Below, in pieces: positions 36,294 to 45,894 of a DNA stretch of 64,000 nt (the stretch's first letter is position 1; each line of letters begins with the position of its first letter). Location of the stretch: contig NZ_LR743509.1 in NCBI RefSeq assembly GCF_902712875.1, positions 1-64,000 on the forward strand, in the 5' to 3' direction. The DNA is from Hyphomicrobium sp. ghe19 (GTDB lineage: Bacteria; Pseudomonadota; Alphaproteobacteria; Rhizobiales; Hyphomicrobiaceae). The position numbers were made by a program, and so were the translations under genes. Under the pieces are notes generated by a model. That model made no database searches. It saw only the letters and a program-made list of their open reading frames with translations, and was not told the DNA's origin.

Positions 36294-37703
36294 GTGACCG
36301 ACAAGCCAGCCAACACCATGTGGGGTGGCCGTTTCGCAATGTCTCCTGCCGAGATCATGCAGGAGATAAATGCCTCGATCGGCTTCGACAAGCAGCTAGC
36401 GCCCCAAGACATTCGCGGCTCGAAGGCGCATGCCGCGATGCTGGCGGAGGCCGGCATCATCACCAAATCCGATGCCCGCGAGATTGCAAAAGGCCTCGAC
36501 AAGATCAAGGCGGAGATCGACGCGGGAACGTTCGAATTCTCGCGCGCGCTCGAAGACGTGCACATGAACGTCGAAAACCGGCTGAAAGAGCTGATCGGCC
36601 CGGCGGCGGGGCGGCTTCATACCGCGCGGTCGCGGAACGATCAGGTGGCGACCGATTTCCGGCTTTTCGTGCGCGACGCCATCGACGGGATCGATGAAGC
36701 TCTCGCAAACGTGCAGCAGGCGCTCGCTGAGAAGGCCGAGGCGCACGCCGCCACCGTCATGCCGGGTTTCACGCATCTACAACCTGCGCAACCCGTGACC
36801 TTTGGTCATCATCTTCTGGCGTACGTCGAAATGATCGCGCGCGACCGGGGCCGGTTCGCGGATGCGCGGAAGCGTCTCAATGAATCTCCGCTCGGCTCAG
36901 CGGCGCTCGCCGGAACGTCGTTCCCGATCGACCGGGAGCAGACGGCGCAGGCGCTCGGCTTCGACAGGCCGATGGCGAACTCGCTGGACGGCGTTTCGGA
37001 TCGCGATTTCGCGCTCGAGGCTCTGGCCGCGGCGACCATCACGGCGGTGCATTTCTCGCGCCTCGCCGAAGAGATCGTCATCTGGATGACGCCGCAGTTC
37101 GGCTTCGTGAAGCTGTCGGATCGTTTCACGACCGGCTCGTCGATCATGCCGCAGAAGCGCAATCCGGATGCCGCAGAGCTGGCGCGCGCCAAGGTCGGGC
37201 GCATCGCGGCGGCCTTCCAGGGCCTCGTCATCGTGATGAAGGGGCTGCCGCTCGCCTATTCGAAGGACATGCAGGAGGACAAGGAGACGACATTCGACGC
37301 GTTCTCCAGCCTGCGTCTCGTCATGGCGGCGATGGCGGGCATGATTGCGGATCTCGAGCCCAATGCCGAGGCTATGCGAGCTGCCGCCGGTCGCGGGTAC
37401 TCGACGGCGACCGATCTTGCCGATTGGCTCGTCCGGGAGCTCAAAATGCCGTTCCGCGACGCCCATCATGTGACGGGGACGATCGTCAAGGCGGCGGAAG
37501 CGAAGGGCGTCGATCTCGATCAATTGAGCCTAACGGACATGCAGGCCGTCGAGCCGCGCATCACGAAAGCCGTATTTTCGGTGCTTTCTGTGGAGAACTC
37601 GGTCAAGAGCCGGACGAGTTATGGGGGAACCGCGCCACAGAACGTCGCCAAAATGGCTCGTCAGTGGCTGAGGCGGTTGGAAAAGGCACGAGGGAAGGTC
37701 TAA
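36294..37703 (+). CDS. argH: Argininosuccinate lyase
   Basis: Last step of arginine synthesis, splitting argininosuccinate into arginine and fumarate. The 469-residue length is typical. Visible: N-terminal [16 protein letters not shown] and [16 protein letters not shown] near 105, [12 protein letters not shown], and the fumarase-superfamily signature [12 protein letters not shown] near 282. The GTG at 36294 is chosen, as GGAG lies 6 nt upstream and [14 protein letters not shown] is the normal N terminus; ATG 36252 would overlap the divergent tlpA start. Followed by the lptM-like gene and lysA on the same strand. Confidence 0.96.
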   Translation: MTDKPANTMWGGRFAMSPAEIMQEINASIGFDKQLAPQDIRGSKAHAAMLAEAGIITKSDAREIAKGLDKIKAEIDAGTFEFSRALEDVHMNVENRLKELIGPAAGRLHTARSRNDQVATDFRLFVRDAIDGIDEALANVQQALAEKAEAHAATVMPGFTHLQPAQPVTFGHHLLAYVEMIARDRGRFADARKRLNESPLGSAALAGTSFPIDREQTAQALGFDRPMANSLDGVSDRDFALEALAAATITAVHFSRLAEEIVIWMTPQFGFVKLSDRFTTGSSIMPQKRNPDAAELARAKVGRIAAAFQGLVIVMKGLPLAYSKDMQEDKETTFDAFSSLRLVMAAMAGMIADLEPNAEAMRAAAGRGYSTATDLADWLVRELKMPFRDAHHVTGTIVKAAEAKGVDLDQLSLTDMQAVEPRITKAVFSVLSVENSVKSRTSYGGTAPQNVAKMARQWLRRLEKARGKV

Positions 37704-37763
37704 AACTCTTTCTCTCAGCGCCTGCCATTCGAGCGGGCTGAACGGTTTTGGAGTGTTTTTGGC

Positions 37764-37988
37764 ATGGCCGTGCTCTCACGCAGCACGAAATCCTGGGTCG
37801 CGGTGGCGCTGGTCGGCGCGGCTTGCGCCGGTTTTGCAGGCTGCGGTGTTAAAGGGCCTCTGGAGCCACCACCTGCCGCCAAGGCGGCCGGTGACGCGAA
37901 ATTGCCCGATGCGCATGCCGCCGGCGAGAATTCGGATGCTCCGCCGAAGCCCCATGAATCGTTCATTCTCGACCCGCTGCTACGCTAG
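37764..37988 (+). CDS. lptM: LptM-like small lipoprotein
   Basis: A 74-residue lipoprotein with signal peptide ending FAGC and the family motif CGVKGPLEPPP right after the lipidated Cys. LptM (formerly YifL) in E. coli assists maturation of the LptD/LptE lipopolysaccharide translocon. The placement directly before lysA is conserved in many proteobacteria. The remainder is a short disordered tail ending LDPLLR. Confidence 0.8.
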   Translation: MAVLSRSTKSWVAVALVGAACAGFAGCGVKGPLEPPPAAKAAGDAKLPDAHAAGENSDAPPKPHESFILDPLLR

Positions 37989-38011
37989 CCGGTTCGCTCG
38001 GCCGGTTTTTT
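37989..38011 (+). terminator. Weak terminator-like hairpin after lptM
   Basis: CCGG (37989-37992) can pair with CCGG (38002-38005) ahead of TTTTTT (38006-38011). The stem is only about 4-5 bp, so termination is doubtful. Confidence 0.3.
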
Positions 38012-38070
38012 GAAGTCTCCTCGTCTTTTCCGGTGACGCGGGTCTTTCTCATCCGCTAGAAGCGCTTCCC

Positions 38071-39348
38071 ATGCATCACTTTCAGTATAAGTCCGGCATC
38101 CTTCATGCCGAGGACGTGAGCCTCGCACGCATCGCGGCGGAGGTCGGGACGCCCTTCTATTGCTATTCGACCGCGACGCTCGTGCGCCATTACGAGGTTC
38201 TGGCGCGGGCGTTCAAAGGGCAGGACGCGCTCATTTGCTTTGCCGTCAAGGCGAACTCCAATCAGGCGGTACTGACGACGATGGCCCGTCGCGGCGCCGG
38301 CATGGACGTCGTCTCGGAAGGCGAACTCCGGCGTGCTCGTGCGGCGGGGGTTCCGGCATCGAAGATCATTTTTGCCGGCGTCGGCAAGACGCGCGGTGAG
38401 ATGGCCTATGCGCTCGAAGAAGGCATTCACGGCTTCAACGTCGAGAGCGAGCCCGAGCTTCATGCGCTGAGCGACGTCGCGACGGCGATCGGCCGGACCG
38501 CTTCCATCGCCATTCGCGTCAATCCCGACGTCGATGCCAAAACGCACGCGAAAATCTCGACGGGCAAAGCCGAAAACAAGTTCGGCGTACCCTATGAGGA
38601 TGCGCGGCGTCTCTATGCGGAAGCCGCCAAGCTTCCCGGCATCAAGATCTCGGGCATCCATATGCACATCGGCAGCCAGATCACGGATCTTGCGCCGTTT
38701 CGCGATGCGTTTCGCCTGCTGGCGGATCTCGCGCGCGATCTCAAAGCCGACGGCATCGCGCTCGAGCATCTCGATATCGGCGGGGGGCTCGGCATCCCGT
38801 ACCGGGGTGCGAACGACATTCCACCCACACCCGATGAATACGCCGCGGTCGTCAAGGATGCGCTCGGCGGTCTCGGCCTCAAGCTCGTTCTCGAGCCCGG
38901 CCGCATGATCGTCGGCAATGCAGGCGTTCTCGTCACGCAGGTCGTCTACGTGAAGGAAGGGACCGACAAGACGTTCACGATCGTCGACGCGGCGATGAAC
39001 GACTTGATCCGGCCGACGCTTTACGAAGCCTATCACGATGTCTGGCCCGTCAACGAAGCGTGCTCGGACATGTCGCCGATGCAGCAGGATATCGTCGGGC
39101 CGGTCTGCGAGACGGGCGATTTTCTGGCGGAAGACAGGGCGTTGCCTCCCGTCGCGCCGACGGATCTGCTCGCCGTCATGTCGGCGGGCGCGTATGGGGC
39201 GGTGATGTCGTCGACCTACAACAGCCGCTTGCTCCTCCCGGAAGTGCTGGTTGATGGCGACCGCTATGCCGTCGTCCGGCCGCGCCCGACCTACGACGAC
39301 TTGATCGGGGCCGATCATCTGCCGCCGTGGCTTTTATCAGAAGGCTGA
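38071..39348 (+). CDS. lysA: Diaminopimelate decarboxylase
   Basis: PLP enzyme making L-lysine from meso-diaminopimelate. The 425-residue fold III decarboxylase has the PLP lysine in CFAVKANSN near 58, HMHIGSQI near 195, the GGGLG phosphate-binding loop near 235, EPGRMIVGNAG near 275 and the distal-subunit Cys motif CETGDFLAEDR near 345. Follows the lptM-like gene. Confidence 0.96.
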   Translation: MHHFQYKSGILHAEDVSLARIAAEVGTPFYCYSTATLVRHYEVLARAFKGQDALICFAVKANSNQAVLTTMARRGAGMDVVSEGELRRARAAGVPASKIIFAGVGKTRGEMAYALEEGIHGFNVESEPELHALSDVATAIGRTASIAIRVNPDVDAKTHAKISTGKAENKFGVPYEDARRLYAEAAKLPGIKISGIHMHIGSQITDLAPFRDAFRLLADLARDLKADGIALEHLDIGGGLGIPYRGANDIPPTPDEYAAVVKDALGGLGLKLVLEPGRMIVGNAGVLVTQVVYVKEGTDKTFTIVDAAMNDLIRPTLYEAYHDVWPVNEACSDMSPMQQDIVGPVCETGDFLAEDRALPPVAPTDLLAVMSAGAYGAVMSSTYNSRLLLPEVLVDGDRYAVVRPRPTYDDLIGADHLPPWLLSEG

Positions 39349-39770
39349 CAGGTTCCCTCGCCCTCTCGTGGGGAGAGGGACAACGACGATATTGTCATCC
39401 TCGGGCTTGTCCCGAGGAGCCATCCATCCACACCTCGGTCGCGTCACGATGGATCCTCGGCATGAAGCCGAGGATGACATCTTGGGAGGGGCAGGTTCGC
39501 CGTTAACGTCATCCCGGCGGAGGCCGGGATCCAGGTGAGGTTTGGCGCGCACCGGAGTTGGGGGCCGCTCTGGCGGTGAAGCCCGTCGTGACCGGTTCTG
39601 CTCAGACTTGTCTGGGTGCCGGCCTCCGTCGGCATGACGGAGCGTGTTGTTGCTTGCGCCGTCGCCAGATCGGCGACGCGAGAAACTGCTCGGCCTATGT
39701 GATTTCCTCGGCTAACGAAAACCTCCGCAATGGCGGGGGTGTAACGGCTCAATCGTAAGGCTGAGAGGCT
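39349..39770. other. Repeat-rich intergenic region after lysA
   Basis: No gene is supported. It starts with a CCCTCTCGTGGGGAGAGGG hairpin near 39361-39379, then a full copy of the dispersed element (39394-39478), a GTCATCCCGGCGG-AGGCCGGGATCCAG unit (39508-39534) and an inverted GCCGGCCTCCGTCGGCATGACG unit near 39619-39640. It appears to be a landing zone for several repeat families. Confidence 0.6.
39394..39478. repeat. Dispersed palindromic repeat, copy 2
   Basis: Same two hairpin ends as at 7494-7580 (CCTCGGGCTTGTCCCGAGG and CCTCGGCATGAAGCCGAGG) with a different centre; one base differs in the GGATCC next to the left hairpin (GGAGCC). Confidence 0.8.
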
Positions 39771-39956
39771 CTAGTCGGCGCCCATTTCCATCTCGGCGAG
39801 ATGCGCCTCAGCTTCCTCGATTGCTTCCTTGATCTGAGGATGAGCGTCGGCGATGTACTGAGCACGCAAGCTCGCGAGATGCTCCTCCCATTCCTCGCGG
39901 GGCGCGAAGACGGAGGGCGGGTCGATGAAATAATAACTGGAGTTTGTGGGCGACAA
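39771..39956 (-). CDS. Small acidic protein, unknown
   Basis: A 61-residue protein starting at TTG (39956) with GGTGAAG a few bases upstream. Composition looks coding: an N-terminal YYFIDPPSVFAPREEW segment followed by a long Glu/Ala-rich helix ending AEMEMGAD. I recognise no characterised family. It stands alone between repeats. A chance frame is possible but less likely given its balanced composition. Confidence 0.5.
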   Translation of the reverse strand: MSPTNSSYYFIDPPSVFAPREEWEEHLASLRAQYIADAHPQIKEAIEEAEAHLAEMEMGAD

Positions 39957-40214
39957 TGTGCTTCACCGCGTTTTCTGCTTCCCTCACCGTTTGTCATCCC
40001 GTCGGAGCGCAGCGAAGAGCCGGGATCCAGAACCGCAATCAAGTTAGTCCCGGGACTCGCAAGGATGCTCTCCTGGGATGACAATATTGTTCGGCGGCTT
40101 GCCCACGCAATCAAAAATGGGCCGTAGAAAAGCCCGATAGGCGGGTCATTCGGCCCCTCAGGGTTGCATTTTGTTAACGTGCGGGGTCAGGGGCCCGTGA
40201 TAGTTTAGGCGCGC
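39957..40214. other. Intergenic region before the DUF4175 gene
   Basis: Contains a GTCATCCCGTCGGAGCGCAG...GAGCCGGGATCCAG repeat at 39993-40030 and a related inverted end CTGGGATGAC near 40073-40082. No gene seen. The DUF4175 promoter should lie in 40150-40214. Confidence 0.45.
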
Positions 40215-42905
40215 ATGGTAGAGCCTCAGAACAGGGATCCCGGTCCCGATATTTCGCGATCCTTGGCGCGCAAGGTCCGTCTCAGCACGGTCGCGCTGTT
40301 TTTCGAGCGACTTTGGCCGCGGCTCTGGCTGCTGATCGGCGTGGCGCTCGTGTTCGTCATGCTGTCGTTCGTCGGCCTGTGGCCTTACCTCGACCCGCTC
40401 CCTCATAAAATTTTGCTGGTCGCCTTCGCGGTCGCCGCCGTCGCGGCTGTCGTTTACGCGGTTCGCATTCCCTGGCCGACGCGGGAAGACGCCATCCGGC
40501 GGATCGAGCGCCGCTCCAACGTGCCGCACCGTCCCGCGACGTCCTACGAGGACACGCTGACGTCCGGGGCCCAGAACGCCACCACGTCTGCGATTTGGCA
40601 GGCGCATCGAGAACGTCTGGCGCGGGCGATTTCGCGTCTCCGGGTCGGGCGTCCAGCGCCCAGAACCGATCGTTTCGATCCCTGGGCCGTCCGCGGGCTT
40701 TTGCTCGTCATGTTCGTGCCGATAGCAGTTCTGGCGACGGGAAGCCTCAGTGATCGCTTAGCTGCCGCTTTCCGTTTCGGTACCGGCGAGTCCGGACCGC
40801 CGGCGCGTGTCGATGCCTGGGTCACGCCGCCGCCCTATACGGCGCTGCCGCCGGTGCTGCTGGCCGATGGCTCGCAGCAAAATGCCGACGACGCCAAGGA
40901 CAAGATCAAATTCTTTGAGGTGCCCGATCGCAGCCTGCTGACGCTTCGGGGCGTCGGGTTCGGCACGGATGGGGTCTCGCTCGAAGTCTTGACCGATGGC
41001 GCAACTGCGCCGGTCATCGTGCCTCCCGAAAAATCGAAGAAGGGCGATACTTCGAGCGTCTCGGAGACGCGCTACGAGATCCGCAAGTCGGCACGCATTC
41101 GCGCCCTTTCGGGAACGCGGGAGCTTGGGCTTTGGACGTTCGACGTCATTCCCGACGCGCTGCCGAAGATCGCGTTGACGAAGGAGATCACCGGCACGCC
41201 ACGCGGATCGATGCGCGTTTTCTACAAGGCGGAAGACGACTACGGCCTCCAGAGCGCCGAAGTCAAAGTGCGCAAGGCGCCGCCGAAGCCCGTGGACGCT
41301 GCAAAGTCGTGGGCGCAGCCGCCGCCGCTCACGGGACCGCGGTTGCCGCTCGAGCGTCCGCCGGTTCTCAGCCTTAAAATTCCGCGCCCGGGCGCAAAGA
41401 CGGTCGATACGTCGGCGCTTCTCGACATCGGCGAGCATCCGTGGGCCGGTCAGCGCGTTCAACTCTGGCTCGAGGCAACGGATGTCGGCGGGCAAGTCGG
41501 GCGCAGTGAGCCGATCGAAATCGTGCTGCCGTCCCGCCGCTTCAAAAATCCGCTGGCCAGGGCTTTGGTCGAACAGCGGCGGTACCTTGCCGAGGACTCG
41601 CGCAACCGGCCGAAGGTCGTGCGGGCGCTCGATGCGCTGACCATGGAGCCGCAGGGCTTCATCACCGACGACGGTGTCTATCTTGGTCTCAGGGCGATCT
41701 ATCATCGCCTCGACCGGCAGGAGACGCGCGCCGTGCTGAACGAGTCCATCGCTGAGCTTTGGCAGATCGCGCTCAAGGTCGAGGATGGGGCGCTGTCACA
41801 GGCGGAGCGCGCGCTCAAGGATGCGCAGGATCGTCTGTCGGACGCCATCGAGAAGGGCGACGACAAGGAAATCCAAGATGCGATGGCGGATCTGAAGAAA
41901 CGCCTCAACGACTATCTCAACGAAATGCAGAAGAACGCGGAGAAGGAGAATCCTTCCGGCGATCAGCAGCAGGGCGATCAGAACCAAGAACTTGGCCAGC
42001 AAGACCTCGACCAGATGATGAAAGATCTGGAGAAGAGCGCGCGGGAAGGCTCGCGCGACGATGCCGAGAAGATGCTTTCCGAGTTGCGTGAGTTGATGGA
42101 TCGCCTGCAGGCGAGCAATTCGCCCGAGGCGCGTGCCCAGCAGCAGCGCGCTCAGCAGATGATGAAGAAGCTCAACGAGCTGAGCGACCTCACCGGCAAG
42201 CAACAGCAGCTGATGGACGATACGTACGGTCAGCAGCGCCGTCAGGAAGGACAAGGCGGCTCGCAGGATGATCCGAACGGTCAGGGCTCACCGAAGACTG
42301 GTAAAGGCAAGCAGGGTCAGCAAGGCCAGGGTCGCCAGCAGGGCGGCCAGGGCGACATGGATGCCGATCAGGAGGGTGGCGGTCAGCAGGGCGAAGGCCA
42401 GCAGGGTTCGCAGGGCAAGTCCGCCGGACGGCAACAGCACGGAAAGGGCAGCCTGCAGGATCGTCAGGCGCAGCTTCGCAACGAACTCGACAAGCTGAAA
42501 AAAGATCTCGAGGAAATGGGTGCGGGCGATCCCGACAAGCTCGGCAATGCGCAGGACGCGATGGGCCGGGCCGAGGATGCGCTGAAGCAAGGCGATCTTG
42601 GCGAAGCTGCCGATCAGCAGGGGCAGGCGCTCGAGCAGATGCGCCAAAGCGCTCAGCAGATGGCCGAGCAGATGCAGAAGAATGCGCAGCAGCGTTTGGG
42701 CCGCGGCGGCAACTCTCCTCGCGATCCGATGGGCCGGCCGCAACGCGCGCAGGGGCCCGATCTTGGCACGTCCGTGAAGGTGCCCGACGCGATCGATGCC
42801 CAGCGGGCGCGCGAAATCCTAGAAGAGCTCAGAAAGCGTTCGGGTGAGAGCCTCAGGCCGCAGGACGAACTCGAATACATCGACCGGCTGCTGAAGCGGT
42901 TTTAG
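40215..42905 (+). CDS. DUF4175 (TIGR02302) membrane protein
   Basis: An 896-residue inner-membrane protein typical of alphaproteobacteria, function unknown. N-terminal spans lie near 35-55 and 62-85 (LWLLIGVALVFVMLSFVGLW; ILLVAFAVAAVAAVVYAV), with a third near 160-175, followed by a large presumably periplasmic beta-rich region (about 185-440) and a helical region. Residues about 575-850 are strongly Gln/Gly/Lys/Asp-rich (long QGQQGQGRQ-type runs), predicting disorder and coiled coil. Gly/Gln repeats make this part prone to indels. It stands alone. Confidence 0.85.
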   Translation: MVEPQNRDPGPDISRSLARKVRLSTVALFFERLWPRLWLLIGVALVFVMLSFVGLWPYLDPLPHKILLVAFAVAAVAAVVYAVRIPWPTREDAIRRIERRSNVPHRPATSYEDTLTSGAQNATTSAIWQAHRERLARAISRLRVGRPAPRTDRFDPWAVRGLLLVMFVPIAVLATGSLSDRLAAAFRFGTGESGPPARVDAWVTPPPYTALPPVLLADGSQQNADDAKDKIKFFEVPDRSLLTLRGVGFGTDGVSLEVLTDGATAPVIVPPEKSKKGDTSSVSETRYEIRKSARIRALSGTRELGLWTFDVIPDALPKIALTKEITGTPRGSMRVFYKAEDDYGLQSAEVKVRKAPPKPVDAAKSWAQPPPLTGPRLPLERPPVLSLKIPRPGAKTVDTSALLDIGEHPWAGQRVQLWLEATDVGGQVGRSEPIEIVLPSRRFKNPLARALVEQRRYLAEDSRNRPKVVRALDALTMEPQGFITDDGVYLGLRAIYHRLDRQETRAVLNESIAELWQIALKVEDGALSQAERALKDAQDRLSDAIEKGDDKEIQDAMADLKKRLNDYLNEMQKNAEKENPSGDQQQGDQNQELGQQDLDQMMKDLEKSAREGSRDDAEKMLSELRELMDRLQASNSPEARAQQQRAQQMMKKLNELSDLTGKQQQLMDDTYGQQRRQEGQGGSQDDPNGQGSPKTGKGKQGQQGQGRQQGGQGDMDADQEGGGQQGEGQQGSQGKSAGRQQHGKGSLQDRQAQLRNELDKLKKDLEEMGAGDPDKLGNAQDAMGRAEDALKQGDLGEAADQQGQALEQMRQSAQQMAEQMQKNAQQRLGRGGNSPRDPMGRPQRAQGPDLGTSVKVPDAIDAQRAREILEELRKRSGESLRPQDELEYIDRLLKRF

Positions 42906-42980
42906 CGTCTTTCTAATGACCGGGTAACAGCAGTCACCGGCTCGCGTCGCGCCGAGCTTCAGTCTTCGGAGGGACCTCTA

Positions 42981-43457
42981 ATGCGGCAAGGCAATCATTA
43001 CAATCGACGCGCCGTTCTTGGAGGTTTCGCACTGGCGCTATCGTCGCTGACGACTGGCGTCTCGGCTCAGTCAGCCCCCACCCTCAAGGTCTTCAAAGAC
43101 CCCAACTGCCGATGCTGCAGCGCCTGGGTTGAGCATTTGCGCAGTCATGGGTTTGAGACGATCGTATCCGAGATATCGGAAATGAAGGCCTTGAAAGCGC
43201 GCTTTGGCGTGCCGGCCGCGCTCTCGTCCTGCCACACAGCAGAGCTTTCGGGATATGTGATTGAGGGGCATGTGCCGGTCCACGCTATCCAACGGCTGCT
43301 GGCCGAGAAACCCGAGGCCATTGGACTCGCCGTTCCCGGAATGCCCGCTGGCTCACCGGGCATGGGGGGCGAGCCAGAACCCTATGAGGTGATGATCTTT
43401 ACGAAAGATGGGCAGCGGTCGTTTGGCCGTTACAAAACTGATCGCCCCATCTCATAG
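42981..43457 (+). CDS. DUF411 exported metal-binding protein
   Basis: A 158-residue DUF411 protein, a family found beside copper, zinc and cadmium resistance genes. An N-terminal signal with RR (NRRAVLGGFALAL) resembles a Tat signal. The mature part has the metal-type motif DPNCRCCSAW, a second Cys/His pair in SSCHTAEL, and GHVPVHAI. GGAGGG sits 7 nt before the ATG. It precedes the convergent arsenic operon, but there is no direct sign of co-regulation. Confidence 0.85.
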   Translation: MRQGNHYNRRAVLGGFALALSSLTTGVSAQSAPTLKVFKDPNCRCCSAWVEHLRSHGFETIVSEISEMKALKARFGVPAALSSCHTAELSGYVIEGHVPVHAIQRLLAEKPEAIGLAVPGMPAGSPGMGGEPEPYEVMIFTKDGQRSFGRYKTDRPIS

Positions 43458-43549
43458 AAGCGACAGTCAGCTACTGACCAACGCAAGAGACGAGCCGAGC
43501 GCAACGGGGGCTCATCTTCCAAGAGCTCCGCAAACGTTCGGGTGATCGA

Positions 43550-44275
43550 TCAGGTTGCCGCTGTGAGATTCACGCGCCGCGAAAGAGCCTCTGCGCTCTC
43601 TTTGCGCTCGCTGTAACGATCAACGAGATAATCAGACCTGCCTCGAGTCAGAAGTGTAAATTTCACGAGTTCTTCCATGACGTCGACAACGCGATCATAG
43701 AACGCGGAAGGCTTCATTCGGCCGGTTTCATCGAATTCCTGAAACGCCTTTGCGACGGATGATTGATTGGGGATCGTAATCATCCGCATCCAGCGGCCCA
43801 ATACGCGCATTTGATTGACGGCGTTGAACGACTGCGAGCCGCCGCTCACCTGCATAACTGCGAGCGTCTTGCCTTGTGTCGGCCTCACCGCGCCGGATGA
43901 CAACGGTATCCAGTCGATCTGCGCTTTCATGATCCCGCTCATCGCGCCATGCCGCTCCGGCGAGGACCAGACTTGTCCTTCGGACCATGCGGCGAGTTCG
44001 CGAAGCTCGTGCACTTTATCGTGCGTCTCTGGCGCACTGTCAGGAAGCGGCAGCCCGTCGGAATGAAAAATGCGCGTTTCCGCGCCGAAGGCCTGCAACA
44101 AGCGCTCTGCTTCCAGCGCCAGAAAACGGCTGTATGACCGTTCGCGCACCGATCCGTAAAGAAGCAGTATGCGCGGTTTGTGAGCGACGGATTTCGGTGA
44201 TTCAAGCTCGCCGTGTGACGGTCGCCGGAAGCAGGCGGCATCGACGTTTGGAAGATTGGATAGGTAATCGGTCAT
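43550..44275 (-). CDS. arsH: Arsenical resistance flavoprotein ArsH
   Basis: ArsH is an NADPH-dependent FMN reductase that oxidises organoarsenicals to less toxic pentavalent forms. The 241-residue protein shows the flavodoxin-like FMN site [13 protein letters not shown] near 35, [20 protein letters not shown] near 112 and the conserved [16 protein letters not shown]. Last gene of arsR-aqpS-arsC-arsH, overlapping arsC by four bases. Confidence 0.94.
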   Translation of the reverse strand: MTDYLSNLPNVDAACFRRPSHGELESPKSVAHKPRILLLYGSVRERSYSRFLALEAERLLQAFGAETRIFHSDGLPLPDSAPETHDKVHELRELAAWSEGQVWSSPERHGAMSGIMKAQIDWIPLSSGAVRPTQGKTLAVMQVSGGSQSFNAVNQMRVLGRWMRMITIPNQSSVAKAFQEFDETGRMKPSAFYDRVVDVMEELVKFTLLTRGRSDYLVDRYSERKESAEALSRRVNLTAAT

Positions 44276-44694
44276 CGGGTTCTAGACTTCGCCTTTCCTA
44301 TGATCGCTTCGCCGTCCTCCTTCACGAACGTGCCGATATCGGGGTTGGGCAGAATTTCGAGAACGGCTTCCGACGGGCGGCAGAGGCGGACGCCAAGTGG
44401 CGTCACGACGATCGGTCTGTTGATGAGAATGGGATATTGCATCATGAGGTCGATAAGCTCGTCGTCCGTCCATTTCGGGTCGGAGAGACCGAGTTCGCCG
44501 TAAGGTGTTCCCTTTTCTCGCAGCAGGTCGCGGGGGCGCATGTCCATCGCCAAAAGCAGTTGGACCAGCTTTTCGCGGGTCGGCGGCTCTTTCAAATATT
44601 CGATGATGTGCGGTTCTTCTCCGCTCTGACGGATCATGGCAAGCGTATTGCGCGAGGTTCCGCAGGCAGGATTGTGATAAATCGCGATGCTCAT
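44272..44694 (-). CDS. arsC: Glutaredoxin-type arsenate reductase
   Basis: Reduces arsenate to arsenite using glutathione and glutaredoxin. The 140-residue protein has the catalytic Cys in [11 protein letters not shown] near 12, the ArsC-type [13 protein letters not shown] block and the N-terminal IYHNPACG strand-loop. ATG 44694 is used; the frame extends to 44754 but overlaps the aquaporin gene. Four-nt gap to aqpS and four-nt overlap with arsH indicate one operon. Confidence 0.94.
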   Translation of the reverse strand: MSIAIYHNPACGTSRNTLAMIRQSGEEPHIIEYLKEPPTREKLVQLLLAMDMRPRDLLREKGTPYGELGLSDPKWTDDELIDLMMQYPILINRPIVVTPLGVRLCRPSEAVLEILPNPDIGTFVKEDGEAIIGKAKSRTR

Positions 44695-44698
44695 ATCT

Positions 44699-45406
44699 TC
44701 ACTCGGATAGTACGGATTGCGCTGACGGTTCCTGCCTGGATTTTTCTGTGCCAATCAGCCAAGCGCAAACAGGAAGGGCGGCAAGAGCCCCAATTATTTG
44801 TGCAGTGACAAATAGCGGGACATCGGCGGGCCTTATGCCCGCAAACGTATCGGATAGAGCGCGCGCGAGCGTGACGGCGGGATTTGCGAATGACGTTGAC
44901 GCCGTAAACCAATACGCAGCGGTGATGTAAAGACCGACCGCGACAGGGACGAAATCGGTTTTTGCTTTGCGCGTCAGAAGGATGATCGTGAGAAGGCCGA
45001 ATGTTGCGACAACTTCCGAAAAAAATTGTCCACTTCCCGTTCTGACTTTCGTCGAAAGCTCCATCAAGGGCAGGTCGAACATGAGATGTGCGGCAGCCAC
45101 TCCCGTTGCCGCTCCCGCTATCTGTGCCGAGACATAGGCAAGCGCAAGTTTCGTTCCGATTTCTTTCCTGACGAAGAGAGCGAGCGTGACGGCGGGATTG
45201 AAGTGAGCGCCCGAGACGGGCGCGAGAATTGTTATGATGACTATGAGGATCGCGCCTGTTGGCAGGGTGTTGCCAAGCAATGCCAGCGCTTCATTCCCGC
45301 CCGCAAGCCGCTCGCCCATGATGCCGGAGCCGATGACGGTCGCGAGCAAGAAGGCGCTGCCGAGAAATTCAGCGCCCACTTTTCGGCTGCAGGCACTGCC
45401 TGTCAT
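44699..45406 (-). CDS. aqpS: Aquaglyceroporin of the ars operon (AqpS-like)
   Basis: A 235-residue MIP-family channel with six membrane segments and the two half-helix motifs NPAVTLA (near 70 and 178). In Sinorhizobium meliloti the equivalent AqpS lets arsenite made by ArsC flow out, replacing ArsB/Acr3. The operon here has no arsB or acr3, supporting the same logic. Arsenite selectivity is inferred from context. Confidence 0.9.
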   Translation of the reverse strand: MTGSACSRKVGAEFLGSAFLLATVIGSGIMGERLAGGNEALALLGNTLPTGAILIVIITILAPVSGAHFNPAVTLALFVRKEIGTKLALAYVSAQIAGAATGVAAAHLMFDLPLMELSTKVRTGSGQFFSEVVATFGLLTIILLTRKAKTDFVPVAVGLYITAAYWFTASTSFANPAVTLARALSDTFAGIRPADVPLFVTAQIIGALAALPVCAWLIGTEKSRQEPSAQSVLSE

Positions 45407-45506
45407 GGCGCCTCGGTCTTCGTGTGCGGGACGGTCTGGTGATTTTGCAACGACAGTTCAAGCGAGCGAAGTGGCAGGCTTGTGAACTTGCAAGGCCGGT
45501 CTGCGC

Positions 45507-45860
45507 TCATCGCGCCCTTTCCTTCGGTTTACAAAGGACCCGGCCTTTTTTCATGGTCGTCCCGCAAAACTCAGGATGGCCCTGACAACAGTCTTCCGTC
45601 AGATAGGTCAGGAGCTGGCGCATCCCGTCGACGAGCATGGCGTAGCGAACGTAACGCCCGTCCCTCGCCGATGTTATCAAGCCGGCGTGCTCCAGTTCTT
45701 TGAGGTGGAAGGTGAGCGCTGTTGGGCTGACACCAATGGACTCGGCGATTTCACCTGCCGGAATGCCGTTCGGGCCCGCTACAACGAGAAGGCGGAAAAT
45801 TCGCAGCCGATGCTGATGCGCGAGCGCCGACAGAGCCGCGACGACGTTTGCTTCATCCAT
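45507..45860 (-). CDS. arsR: ArsR-family arsenite-responsive repressor
   Basis: A 117-residue winged-helix repressor. The helix-turn-helix is EIAESIGVSPTALTFHLKELEHAGL (about 38-62), followed by a wing SARDGRYVRYAM. A C-terminal Cys cluster, EDCCQGHPEFC (about 90-100), could bind As(III), a position different from the classical CVC in the recognition helix. The gene heads the operon; the promoter lies within a 26-bp palindrome five bases before the ATG. A 100-nt gap separates it from aqpS. Confidence 0.93.
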   Translation of the reverse strand: MDEANVVAALSALAHQHRLRIFRLLVVAGPNGIPAGEIAESIGVSPTALTFHLKELEHAGLITSARDGRYVRYAMLVDGMRQLLTYLTEDCCQGHPEFCGTTMKKGRVLCKPKERAR

Positions 45861-45865
45861 AATTC

Positions 45866-45894
45866 ATTATTCCAACAATTGTTGGAATAATCAA
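45866..45894 (-). promoter_or_regulatory. arsR promoter and perfect palindromic operator
   Basis: A perfect 26-bp palindrome spans 45866-45891 (half-site ATTATTCCAACAA on each strand). On the minus strand TTGATT (45889-45894), a 17-nt spacer and AATAAT (45866-45871) form the promoter, so the operator spans from the -35 to the -10. The predicted RNA start falls at the arsR ATG (45860). Confidence 0.75.

Noticed and set aside
38056..39318. 420-codon open frame opposite lysA
   Set aside because: Antisense shadow; lysA motifs are complete on the plus strand.
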